Below, one piece after another: positions 25,253 to 34,038 of a DNA stretch of 54,312 nucleotides (the stretch's first letter is position 1; every line of letters begins with the position of its first letter). The DNA lies in assembly GCA_019359675.1 (NCBI GenBank), contig JAHHGX010000026.1:1-54312 (forward strand), read 5' to 3'. A program made the translations under genes and the position numbers. The notes beneath the pieces are model-generated. The model worked only from the letters and a program-made list of their open reading frames with translations. It ran no database searches and was not told the DNA's origin. Origin of the DNA: Calothrix sp. FI2-JRJ7 (GTDB lineage: Bacteria > Cyanobacteriota > Cyanobacteriia > Cyanobacteriales > Nostocaceae).

Positions 25253-25537
25253 GTGGAAACTAAGGAAATTTTTGTTAAGGCTCATGTTCGTATCATTCGA
25301 CAAAAACTTTACCGCTTCGTCTGCAAAGAATGCAACTTAGTAGCAGAGCGGATTTGTTTTCCCTCACAACCACTCTATTGCGAAACATGCCGACCGCCAA
25401 AACAAAAACTTGAAAAACCTTCATCTGAAGCAGTTGTTAAAGCTAAAACCACCAAGAGAAAGCCTCCAGCTAAACAGCCTCGCACCGGAGTTGCCAAGAC
25501 AACTACAAGAGCAAAAAAAGCTGCTTCTGCCAAATGA
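25253..25537 (+). CDS. Small zinc-ribbon protein with lysine-rich tail
   Basis: A 94-residue protein with two Cys pairs (CKEC near residue 25 and CETC near residue 45) that should bind one zinc ion, and a tail of about 40 residues rich in Lys, Ala, Pro and Thr (KRKPPAKQPRTGVAKTTTRA), resembling histone H1-like or ribosomal-protein tails. Binding to nucleic acid is a reasonable inference. The start is GTG 25253, 10 bases after AAAGGA; no ATG lies near. It shares a very short divergent promoter region with the previous gene, which suggests common regulation. Confidence 0.6.
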   Translation: METKEIFVKAHVRIIRQKLYRFVCKECNLVAERICFPSQPLYCETCRPPKQKLEKPSSEAVVKAKTTKRKPPAKQPRTGVAKTTTRAKKAASAK

Positions 25538-26146
25538 TATTAAATTTTCACTCCTACTGACAAATTTATGCTTACAAGCAATTATGTAAGCAGATTGCGT
25601 CTCTAACCCAGAATGTTTGTCAATTCAATCGTCTTAACACGAAAACTAATAGACTGTTATTGAGTTGACTGACAATCATTCATAAAAGCTCCAGAAGCTG
25701 AGGAAAGCACACGTCAACCTGGCTTCTGCACCTTTCTAACTAGAACAACATCAACCTTCAGTATGATGAACTACAAACATACTCATTTCCAAATTAGCAG
25801 ATACTATTGCATATCATATAAATAACGCAAGACATGTAAATAATTGTAAAGAAATTTTTATGTTACGCTTTGTAGTATAAAACGTAATCAAGCAGGACTT
25901 AAATTTATCTCGATAATTAGTACCAGTAAAATGTATTCTGTATTACTATTATTAATTAGTTTTAACAAAATTATAGCTGGAAATTTATCCGCTATAATCA
26001 TTGCATAGATAGGCTTACAGAGATTTAACTAAAATTTATTTATATTAACTTCAAACAATATTTAAAGTAATTTTACAGTAGATAACATACTTGTTAAATA
26101 AATAACATTAGTATTAACGAAATTATAAAGTTTTTAAGGCAATTTC
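25538..26146. other. 609-base intergenic stretch without a recognisable gene
   Basis: AT-rich apart from 25686-25740, where AGCTCCAGAAGCTGAGG and GGCTTCTGCACC can form a weak stem. No open frame of weight, no tRNA and no T-tract terminator. A non-coding RNA cannot be excluded. The sequence leads into the broken glycosyltransferase. Confidence 0.4.
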
Positions 26147-27317
26147 ATGAATAGCGAAAATATGGTTTACCACTGTTGCCCAACAGGGCTTCTTGACGGT
26201 GGTGTTGGAACCTACGTGAATTCGTTGTTAAATTCTAAAATGCCTGGGGTAAGCGAAAAAATTCTCAATCGAATAGACGATATTGACCAAAGTAAGTTTA
26301 AGCTACTTCATATTCACGACCCAATATTGCTCCAAGATTGGCGTGGCGAATGTCCAGCAATTTTTAGCCTGCATAATCACGCAGTTTACTGTCCGAGTGG
26401 TACTAAATATGTGTCTGCACTCGGCGCCACATGTGAGCGACTAATGTCACCTCTTGGTTGCTTATGGGGTCATTTTGTTGATGGTTGTGGAAGTCGGCGC
26501 CCAGAAAAAGTCATCCAAGGATTTCGTTGGTCATTTTCGTTCTTAGAAATTCTCCAAAAGCGTAAAATTCCTGTAATTGCTTACACCTACTAAAAAACCT
26601 AATAAAAACTGGTAATAACTTACCGCAACTAGCTTCTTACGTAACAACGGCGCCTTTAACACAAGAAATTCACGGAGAGCGTCGAATCTTGTTTGCTGGC
26701 AAGATTGCCCCTGATAAAGGAATCGAATGGCTGTTAAAAGCTTTGGCAAAAACAGACTCTAGTATTCAACTTGACATTGCTGTAAACGGGTGGGACAAAC
26801 AGCAGCTCGAAAAATTAGCGCATCAAATGGGATTAAATAACCGCATAGTTTGGCATGGCTGGTGTAAAGGTGAAAATTAGAAAAACTTTATAATCAGTGC
26901 TTCGCTGTAATTTTTCCTAGTGTTTGGCACGAACCAGCAGAACTAATTACGCTTGAAGCTTACGCACGTTATCGTCCCATAATTGCTAGCGCTGTTGGTG
27001 GAATTCCAGAACATGTGCGGAAAGAAACGGGTATTCTTGTAGAATCGAACAATATTGACCAACTAGCAGGCGCCATCAGCGATTTATCTGGTGATTATCA
27101 AAAAAGTCGTGTCTTAGGGGAACAAGGACATGCGTTGCTCATGCAAGAATTTACACTCGGAATTCATACTCAACGATTACAACGAATTTACGACCAGAAA
27201 ACAGCTAACAGCCTTCTTCAGTTTCGTCCAAGCAGAACTTTTAGTATAAAGTTAAAAAATATCAGACTCAATATTCAAGCCAAGTATTTAAAAAGATTGT
27301 GGTGCGATAGTGAATAA
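26147..27317 (+). pseudogene. Glycosyltransferase family 4 gene, frameshifted
   Basis: Parts of one GT4 glycosyltransferase lie in order in different frames. ATG 26147 starts the acceptor domain (HCCPTGLLDGGVGTYVNSLL; LLHIHDPILLQDW; AIFSLHNHAVYCPSGTKYV) and ends in a stop at 26591. The donor domain resumes near 26640-26880 (LFAGKIAPDKGIEWLLKALA; RIVWHGWCKGE), stops at TAG 26878, and continues one frame over (LYNQCFAVIFPSVWHEPAEL, ITLEAYARYRPIIASAVGGI). The signature E-x7-E region (EPAELITLE) is in this last part. About 70 residues are missing near 26600, so a deletion and at least two shifts are needed. The intact gene would have encoded about 390-400 residues for surface polysaccharide or glycolipid synthesis. 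Confidence 0.8.
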
Positions 27318-27372
27318 GAGTGATATTATTAAGAACTGTTTCGCCTGTCTCACACAATGAACGCCTGTTTAT

Positions 27373-30264
27373 ATGTCTGATACTCAGATTACAGCATCCG
27401 CAAACGGGAAAAATCATATGCTGCCACAAATGAATAGTCAAAATACTATTCGCATTCGAGGTGCGAGGCAGCATAATTTGAAGGATGTTGACTTGGAAAT
27501 ACCCAGAGACAAACTCATTGTGTTTACTGGAGTATCCGGTTCGGGTAAATCATCACTAGCATTTGATACCATTTTTGCTGAAGGACAGCGCCGCTACGTT
27601 GAATCTTTGAGCGCTTATGCACGTCAATTTTTGGGACAATTAAACAAACCCGATGTTGAAGCTATTGAGGGTTTAAGTCCAGCAATTTCCATTGACCAAA
27701 AGTCTACATCGCACAATCCTCGCTCTACAGTTGGTACTGTAACTGAGATTTACGATTACATGCGATTGTTGTTTGGACGTGCAGGGCAACCCCATTGTCC
27801 AATTTGTGACCGAAATATTGCACCCCAAACTATCGATGAAATGGTCGATAGAATTATGGAGTTACCCGACCGTACCAAATTTCAAATTCTTGCACCCGTC
27901 GTTCGTGGTAAAAAAGGTACCCACAAAAAATTATTATCAAGTTTAGCATCGCAAGGATTTATTCGCGTTCGTATTAATGGCGAAGTGCGTGAACTCTCTG
28001 ATTCTATAGATTTAGATAAAAATTTTACACATTCTATTGAAGTAGTAATTGACCGTCTAATTAAAAAAGACGGACTACAAGAGCGTTTAGTAGACTCGCT
28101 TTCTACAGGTCTTAAACTTTCAGAAGGAATTATCGCCATATTATACACTCCTGTGTCGGGTGGAAATACTGACAAAGACGAAGACCAAGAAATAGTTTTT
28201 TCTGAAAACTTTGCTTGTCCTGAACACGGTGCAGTCATGGATGAACTATCACCGCGTTTATTTTCTTTTAACTCACCTTACGGTGCCTGTGCGAATTGTC
28301 ATGGACTCGGCACATTAAGAAGATTTTCGCCCGAATTAGTGATTCCAAACCCAGAGGCGCCTATTTATGCAGCAATAGCACCTTGGTCAGAAAAAGAAAA
28401 TTCTTATTATTTAGAATTACTATACAGTTTGGGGAAAGCACATAACTTTGAGCTACAAACTCAGTGGTGTAAGCTTGAAGACGAACAGCGCTCCATTCTA
28501 TTAAACGGTGAGACAGTAGAAAAAGGAGATAAAACGCCTCATTTTCGAGGTATTATTCCGATTTTGCAGCGTCAGTACGAAGGTGGTTCCGAGCTAGTAA
28601 AACAAAAATTAGAGCAATATTTAGTAGACCAACCTTGTCCGGTTTGCTACGGAAAACGCTTAAAACCCGAAGCTTTATCAGTACGTTTAGGGCAACATCG
28701 AATTTTAGATTTGACGAGTGTATCAATACGTGACTGTCAAGTACGTATCGACGAGTTAAAATTAAATCCACGTCAAGCTCAAATTGCGGACTTGGTACTG
28801 CGTGAAATCAAAGCACGTTTACAATTTCTTTTAGATGTGGGTTTAGATTACCTCACCCTTGACCGTCCAGCAATGACCCTTTCTGGTGGAGAAGCACAGC
28901 GCATTCGACTGGCAACCCAAATTGGTTCAGGTCTAACAGGTGTACTATATGTCTTAGATGAACCTAGTATCGGTTTACATCAACGCGATAACGGGCGCCT
29001 GTTACGAACATTAAATCGATTGCGTGATTTAGGCAACACATTAATAGTTGTCGAACACGACGAAGAAACAATTCGAGCAGCAGATTATGTAGTTGACATC
29101 GGTCCAGGTGCAGGTTTGCATGGAGGTAACATTGTCGCACAAGGTAATTTACAAGCATTACTAGATGCAGACGACTCACTAACAGGAGCATATCTATCAG
29201 GACGCAAAGTAATTGAAACTCCAGGAAAGCGACGCGAAGGCAACGGGTTGAATTTAATTATTAAAAATGCCTGTCGCAACAATTTAAAAAATATCACCGT
29301 CGAAATACCTCTTGGTAAGCTTGTTTCGGTGACAGGTGTATCTGGTTCAGGAAAATCAACATTAATTAACGAAATACTTTATCCAGCGCTACAACACCAT
29401 ATAACTAAGAGAGTTCCATCTCCCAAAGATGTAGATGGCATTCAAGGGTTAAGCGCAATAGATAAAGCCATAGTTATCGACCAATCACCAATCGGTCGTA
29501 CACCACGCTCAAACCCTGCAACTTATACAGGTGTTTTCGATGTTATCCGTGACGTATTTTGTCAAACCGTCGAAGCAAAAGCACGTGGTTACAAAGCTGG
29601 ACAATTTTCATTTAACGTCAAAGGGGGACGTTGCGAAGCTTGTAGTGGACAAGGGGTAAACGTCATTGAAATGAACTTTTTACCCGACGTTTACGTTCAG
29701 TGCGAAGTTTGTAAAGGCGCCAGATACAATCGTGAAACTCTGCAAGTAAAATATAAAAATAAATCAATTGCCGACGTTCTCAACATGACTGTAGAGGAAA
29801 GTTTAGAATTTTTCCAAAACATTCCCAAAGCAGTAGTGAGACTACAAACCTTAGTAGATGTCGGTTTAGGTTACGTTCGACTTGGACAACCAGCCACAAC
29901 ATTATCAGGTGGTGAAGCACAACGAGTCAAATTAGCAACAGAACTATCTCGACGTGCAACAGGCAAAACACTTTATTTAATCGACGAACCAACAACAGGT
30001 TTATCATTCTATGACGTACATAAATTACTAGATGTACTACAAAGACTAGTAGATAAAGGCAACTCCGTCTTATTAATCGAACATAACCTAGATGTTATTC
30101 GTTGTTCCGACTGGGTAATAGACCTAGGTCCGGAAGGAGGAGACAAAGGAGGGGAATTAATAGTAGTAGGAACACCCGAAGATGTTGCCAAAAACGATTT
30201 ATCACACACCGGGTATTACTTAAAACAAGTGCTAAAACATTACCCAGCTACAATCACAAAATAA
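27373..30264 (+). CDS. uvrA: Excinuclease ABC subunit A
   Basis: UvrA scans DNA for bulky damage and loads UvrB in nucleotide excision repair. The 963-residue protein has both ABC ATPase modules: Walker A GVSGSGKSSLAFDT (about 54-67) and GVSGSGKSTLINEIL (about 655-669), and signature motifs LSGGEAQRIRLATQIG and LSGGEAQRVKLATELS. Three zinc modules show as CPICDRN, the CPEH...CANC and CPVC set, and CEACSGQG...CEVCKG. The N-terminus is about 20 residues longer than in E. coli, typical for cyanobacteria. The ATG at 27373 follows the dead glycosyltransferase by 55 bases; a palindromic repeat after the stop likely ends the transcript. It is intact, with no anomalies. Confidence 0.98.
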   Translation: MSDTQITASANGKNHMLPQMNSQNTIRIRGARQHNLKDVDLEIPRDKLIVFTGVSGSGKSSLAFDTIFAEGQRRYVESLSAYARQFLGQLNKPDVEAIEGLSPAISIDQKSTSHNPRSTVGTVTEIYDYMRLLFGRAGQPHCPICDRNIAPQTIDEMVDRIMELPDRTKFQILAPVVRGKKGTHKKLLSSLASQGFIRVRINGEVRELSDSIDLDKNFTHSIEVVIDRLIKKDGLQERLVDSLSTGLKLSEGIIAILYTPVSGGNTDKDEDQEIVFSENFACPEHGAVMDELSPRLFSFNSPYGACANCHGLGTLRRFSPELVIPNPEAPIYAAIAPWSEKENSYYLELLYSLGKAHNFELQTQWCKLEDEQRSILLNGETVEKGDKTPHFRGIIPILQRQYEGGSELVKQKLEQYLVDQPCPVCYGKRLKPEALSVRLGQHRILDLTSVSIRDCQVRIDELKLNPRQAQIADLVLREIKARLQFLLDVGLDYLTLDRPAMTLSGGEAQRIRLATQIGSGLTGVLYVLDEPSIGLHQRDNGRLLRTLNRLRDLGNTLIVVEHDEETIRAADYVVDIGPGAGLHGGNIVAQGNLQALLDADDSLTGAYLSGRKVIETPGKRREGNGLNLIIKNACRNNLKNITVEIPLGKLVSVTGVSGSGKSTLINEILYPALQHHITKRVPSPKDVDGIQGLSAIDKAIVIDQSPIGRTPRSNPATYTGVFDVIRDVFCQTVEAKARGYKAGQFSFNVKGGRCEACSGQGVNVIEMNFLPDVYVQCEVCKGARYNRETLQVKYKNKSIADVLNMTVEESLEFFQNIPKAVVRLQTLVDVGLGYVRLGQPATTLSGGEAQRVKLATELSRRATGKTLYLIDEPTTGLSFYDVHKLLDVLQRLVDKGNSVLLIEHNLDVIRCSDWVIDLGPEGGDKGGELIVVGTPEDVAKNDLSHTGYYLKQVLKHYPATITK

Positions 30265-30274
30265 TCCAAAGTTT

Positions 30275-30354
30275 AATCCCCCCAACCCCCCTTAATAAGG
30301 GGGCTAAAAACCCTCTTGTTCCCCCCTTATTATGGGGGGTTAGGGGGGATTTTT
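30275..30354. repeat. AATCCCCCC/GGGGGGATT inverted repeat, likely uvrA terminator
   Basis: AATCCCCCCAACCCCCCTT and GGGGGGTTAGGGGGGATT form the outer stem; AATAAGGGGG and CCCCCCTTATTA form inner pairing. TTTTTA follows. This is a widespread cyanobacterial intergenic repeat that can also stop transcription on either strand. Confidence 0.75.
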
Positions 30355-30379
30355 AAAGGTAATAATCTAGAAACATTTT

Positions 30380-30967
30380 CTAAATAGCCAATTCTTCTCC
30401 CCGTGCAGCAACAACACGCACTATCATCACTACAACAAGTAAACTCAACAATGGCAAAGCAATAAATGGTGATTTAGTTAATCTCAAAATATATTCAGCA
30501 ACCAAACCCAACCACAAAAAATGCATACCTGTAGTATGTAAAATTTGCCAATTACGCTTACCTAAATATTTAGCAGGTTTTTCAAAAGACGTTATAGTCA
30601 TTGCAAATAATAATATATACCCAATTGTTCCCAAAGGGTCAATTGCTGGCGCCACTCCTGCCGTAACATACCATAAACCCAACAATGCAAAAGCATGATA
30701 GGTATGCGATACAGCCATAGATAAACCCAGGTAGCGACGATTTTTAATCAGCCAACTTGATATTGGACTCGACCAAAGTTTACGAAGTGAAGACGCAACA
30801 AAAGCACTCAAGAACAATAATAAAGACGTTCTACCAGTAGCACGAATCATCATTCGCATAGCTGACTCGTTCATACCCTGTAACAATATAATCGTAACTA
30901 TCATTAAACCAACAAACAACGCAGTAAACCCAACAAGGCGCCATTTTTTTAAATATGTATCTATCAT
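30380..30967 (-). CDS. Ferric reductase-like transmembrane protein
   Basis: A 195-residue membrane protein with about six spans of the ferric-reductase-like/MsrQ (YedZ) type. Candidate haem-ligating His residues are in LSMAVSHTYHAFALLGLW and LHTTGMHFLWLGLVAEYIL. The SHxxHA and HxxG-type motifs are what the family uses to hold b-type haem. No flavin or NAD domain is attached and no msrP gene is adjacent, so the electron donor is unknown. I use ATG 30967 (MIDTYLKKWRLVG); the frame runs upstream to 31057, but that part crosses a palindromic repeat at 31039 and looks non-homologous. Confidence 0.7.
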   Translation of the reverse strand: MIDTYLKKWRLVGFTALFVGLMIVTIILLQGMNESAMRMMIRATGRTSLLLFLSAFVASSLRKLWSSPISSWLIKNRRYLGLSMAVSHTYHAFALLGLWYVTAGVAPAIDPLGTIGYILLFAMTITSFEKPAKYLGKRNWQILHTTGMHFLWLGLVAEYILRLTKSPFIALPLLSLLVVVMIVRVVAARGEELAI

Positions 30968-31038
30968 GCCAAAATACCTACATATACTCTGATAGGTAGT
31001 AATACCAATTCTGCATAAAGTTGCGCCAAATAAATCCC

Positions 31039-31064
31039 GTAGAGATTGACATGTCAATCTCTAC
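31039..31064. repeat. GTAGAGA...TCTCTAC palindrome, copy 3
   Basis: A perfect 26-base palindrome with half-site GTAGAGATTGACA. It lies between the ferric-reductase-like gene and the AraC gene. Confidence 0.8.
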
Positions 31065-31169
31065 AGTCAGGGATAAAGCGCATCTTCATCGAGAAACGGT
31101 ATAAGTGTAAAAAATGTATATAACTAGCGTCTTGCCTATTCTTCTAAAAAATGTTCTAAACTTATGAAT

Positions 31170-32021
31170 CTAAACTGAATCTCTGTAAACTTTAGGTGTA
31201 AGCTGAGTATACTGTTTAAAAACTCTAGTGAAGTGGCTTTGATTTTGAAAACCTACTTGCAGAGCAACTTCAACTAATGTTAAATGAGTTTGTCTAAGCA
31301 ACTGCTTGGCTTTATCAATACGACATTGCATAACATACTGATGTGGAGTAACCCCCATTGAGTGTTTAAACAAACTAGCGAAATAAGTAGGACTAATGCA
31401 AACTACACCCGCTAATTCCTGAAGCGTTAAATTATTTTCTAGGTGTGTTCTAATATACTCAATTACTTGATGAAGCTTATATTTAGGCAACCCATCTGTA
31501 TATTGTTTAATTTCAGGACGATGCGAACAATATCGCCTCAGTAAATGTACTGTTAAAGCAGTTGTCATTGATTCAACATACAGCCTACTACTGGCGCCAC
31601 CAATTTTAACTTCTGCCATCATTGCAAGTCCCATCTGCTCTATCAATGGGTCATTTACTTGTAATTGTCGCACCAGTTCTATATCAGAACTACCAAAATT
31701 AGCAGCAGCGTCTCTAAGTATGTCACGGTTTAAAAATAACTCAAGCAAAGGTGTTTCTCTATCAAGCTGCGTCCGAGGAAAAACCTGCGTCGATGGAATA
31801 ATAATAATGTCACCTTTGGCATACTCACGATGCTGCCAACGTGCATCCATCATAAAGCTAGCGCAAAAATTATCTAGCGCAATACAAATAAAATCCATCC
31901 CAAGCTCAATTTCCGGTGTACAGTCTGCAGGTTCAATCTCATAAATCAAATTTAAGCTATCCCATCCTAACTCAAAGCTATCAAGCAGATGCAAGTGTTC
32001 GGGTGGTTCATGATTAGCCAT
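31170..32021 (-). CDS. AraC-family transcriptional regulator
   Basis: A 283-residue regulator. The C-terminal 105 residues contain two helix-turn-helix units: LTLQELAGVVCISPTYFASL and LVEVALQVGFQNQSHFTRVF, followed by the typical KQYTQLTPKVYR. The N-terminal 170 residues form a cupin-like ligand domain (QHREYAKGDIIIIPSTQVF). The ligand is unknown. It is transcribed toward the ferric-reductase-like gene (same strand, 200 bases) and away from the membrane protein gene at 32166; the 144-base gap between the divergent starts is the likely operator region, with one GGCGCC in it. Confidence 0.88.
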   Translation of the reverse strand: MANHEPPEHLHLLDSFELGWDSLNLIYEIEPADCTPEIELGMDFICIALDNFCASFMMDARWQHREYAKGDIIIIPSTQVFPRTQLDRETPLLELFLNRDILRDAAANFGSSDIELVRQLQVNDPLIEQMGLAMMAEVKIGGASSRLYVESMTTALTVHLLRRYCSHRPEIKQYTDGLPKYKLHQVIEYIRTHLENNLTLQELAGVVCISPTYFASLFKHSMGVTPHQYVMQCRIDKAKQLLRQTHLTLVEVALQVGFQNQSHFTRVFKQYTQLTPKVYRDSV

Positions 32022-32165
32022 AGCTCTTTAGTATTTCTTAACTTTATGAAATTTTGATGTAAATTTTGGTAGTAATCAGGATGGCGCCTAAAAGTAAGAA
32101 TAATATAATCTTTGAATAACTATCTAGTTATGTGTCGCAATCTTTGAGTTATTTAACAAAAAATT

Positions 32166-32735
32166 ATGGCAAATTCACCTTTTGGGGTGCCATCTCCTCA
32201 ACTACCTACTTTAATACCCGGAGCGCGCGCTTGGGTAAACGCAGTAGGTTTAATTTTATTACTGTTAGCTTGGCAATATGTACTAACTGAGATATACGAA
32301 CATATTATTTTACTGATTAACTGGTGCCATGTACCCGTAAGAGTTTGGTACGTGCTGTTACTGCTTGCGTTATTATCTCCAATCGCAGTAGTCGCTTTTG
32401 CCCATCATTGGATGCATAGACTATTAGATAACTTTTTTCCCGAAAGTAAACTACCTGAGACAGAAACAGTGCCAGGTACCTTTCCAGGAATTATGAGCTG
32501 GTGGCAAGGATTATTTGGTTGGGTAGCAAAGCTAATATCTTCTGCTATTGCCTATACCACCTTAGCTTTATTCTTAACAGACAACGCTCTCTCGTATTAT
32601 TTTCTCAAGTTTTTTACAGACGGTTGGAATGTTTGGAGAGTTGTCCCCATCATCATTCAAATTATCATTGCAGCTTTTCTTTATCAATTTGAATACGCAG
32701 TCAACCAGCGTTTAATTTCTGCCGCACGAAGATAA
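32166..32735 (+). CDS. Membrane protein of unknown function, divergent from AraC regulator
   Basis: A 189-residue protein with about four hydrophobic spans: AWVNAVGLILLLLAWQYVL, VWYVLLLLALLSPIAVVAFA, LISSAIAYTTLALFLT and VVPIIIQIIIAAFLYQF. The N-terminus is Pro-rich (FGVPSPQLPTLIPG) and the end is basic. I do not recognise a family. Because it is divergent from an AraC-type regulator gene, it may be a target of that regulator; this is inference from position only. Confidence 0.6.
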   Translation: MANSPFGVPSPQLPTLIPGARAWVNAVGLILLLLAWQYVLTEIYEHIILLINWCHVPVRVWYVLLLLALLSPIAVVAFAHHWMHRLLDNFFPESKLPETETVPGTFPGIMSWWQGLFGWVAKLISSAIAYTTLALFLTDNALSYYFLKFFTDGWNVWRVVPIIIQIIIAAFLYQFEYAVNQRLISAARR

Positions 32736-32778
32736 ATAACACACTCACATTTAACTTACATTTAAATAGAGTAAAAAA

Positions 32779-33765
32779 ATGATTGATTTAATACTATCAT
32801 CGGGATTGACTTCTTTTGGCGCCCTTCTCTACAATTTTGGTAATTACAAAAGCGCAATCGGTAATTACAGTTTAGCTATTCAATGTAATCCCTAAGATGA
32901 AGTAGCGTATGTAAATCGAGGAATAGCTAGAGTCGTTATTGCTGAATATGAAGCAGCAATTGAAGATTTAAATCAAACTCTTCAAATAAATCCTCAAAAC
33001 GCTCAAGCTTATGCAGAACGAGGTCTTGCTCGCGCAATGATTGGCGAAAACGAAGCTGCCATAGAAGATTGCAGTCATGCTATTCAACTGAATCCTCAAT
33101 ATTATAGAGCTTACTATGGACGTGGCGCCGCTCGTTCGTATATAGCGTTTTCCGTTCTAATGAAGTACACAAAGGCGGGCAAGGATGCCTAGAACATAAG
33201 AAATTTATCAATTTAATCTGTACCTCGCTTGACTAAGAAGCGCTATATGGGTGATATTCAAGGGGCAATTGAAGATTTTACCCATTTAGTTAGATTACAA
33301 CCAAATGCTCATAGTTACTACTATTTAGCTTGTCAACAATATTTACATGGTAATAAAGCTAAAGCGATAAAGAATTTAACGAAATCTATTGATTGTAAGT
33401 ACGAAACAGATTTTATTGAATCTCTTGCCTCCGATATATTTGAGGCATTATCGGGAGGTCATAAATACAACCCATATCCTTCTTACTATATTCGCGGTAA
33501 TATTTTTTATGAACTTGGTGATGAAGAAGCAGCCTTTGAAGATTATCAAGAAGCAATAGAAATTGAGAATAAAGGTATAACTTTAGTATCTGATAACGAT
33601 GAGCATGGTTTTTGGGGACGAGCTTTAGCGAAATATCATCAAGGTAATAAAGAAGGTGCTATTGAAGATTTGCAGAAAGCTGCGGAAGTTGCTTTGAAAT
33701 TTAAAAGCACTGCTTTTCATCAAAGAGTGTCAGATTTACTTACCGAGATTAGTTCACAGCAATAA
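32779..33765 (+). pseudogene. TPR-repeat protein gene, killed by a stop and a miniature transposon
   Basis: From ATG 32779 the frame encodes tetratricopeptide repeats (LLYNFGNYKSAIGNYSLAIQ, AYVNRGIARVVIAEYEAAIE, AYAERGLARAMIGENEAAIE, AYYGRGAARSY). A TAA at 32893-32895 interrupts the first repeat where Gln is expected. At 33143 a 103-base element splits a Tyr-Met-Gly stretch; removing it restores MGDIQGAIEDFTHLVRLQPN in the same frame. The 3' part (33247-33765) is open for 172 codons and carries three to four more repeats, so a shorter TPR protein from ATG 33247 is possible. The original had about 290 residues and probably served as a protein-interaction scaffold. Confidence 0.85.
33143..33245. 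mobile_element. 103-bp miniature inverted-repeat element (MITE)
   Basis: The ends are TAGCGTTTTCC and AGAAGCGCTA, an imperfect terminal inverted repeat (TAGCGTTTT against TAGCGCTTC). It is flanked by TA on both sides (33141-33142 and 33246-33247), as expected from TA-targeting IS630/Tc1-type elements. Deleting the element plus one TA restores the TPR reading frame exactly. It contains the GGGCAAGGATGCC motif also seen at 7857 and 9611. It encodes nothing. Confidence 0.8.
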
Positions 33766-33819
33766 TGGTTACAGAGGGGAAATTATCCCACTCCATATTA
33801 TAATGGACTTTATTACTCT

Positions 33820-33842
33820 TAGCCCCCGAAATTCGGGGGTTA
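33820..33842. repeat. CCCCCGAA/TTCGGGGG hairpin
   Basis: CCCCCGAA and TTCGGGGG, framed by TAG and TTA, form a short perfect stem 55 bases after the TPR remnant. The rest of 33843-34038 is leader sequence for the dynamin-like gene, without other features. Confidence 0.6.
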
Positions 33843-34038
33843 GGATTAAATTGGCGCCAATCTCACTTTTTATTCTATCTTGCCTTTATGGTAATTATAT
33901 TTGAGATATAAAATATTAAGCACGCTCAGTGCTTAGTACGAACGTAATAAAATTATAAAGTTTTGATGATTTTGGTAGCATGACTTAGTTACCTGGGAAT
34001 ACTGAAATTAAAGCCAAAAAATTTTAAGATACCAGGGA

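Noticed and set aside
7923-33765. Stop-codon reassignment or programmed readthrough to explain the in-frame TGA and TAA codons
   Set aside because: Both TGA and TAA are involved, only accessory genes are affected, and long core genes (uvrA, topA, ndhB, the RND pump) end at normal stops with none inside.
33247-33765. Calling the 3' part of the TPR locus a normal independent gene
   Set aside because: Deleting the miniature element joins it in frame to the upstream repeats, so it is the tail of a broken longer gene; expression of the tail remains possible.
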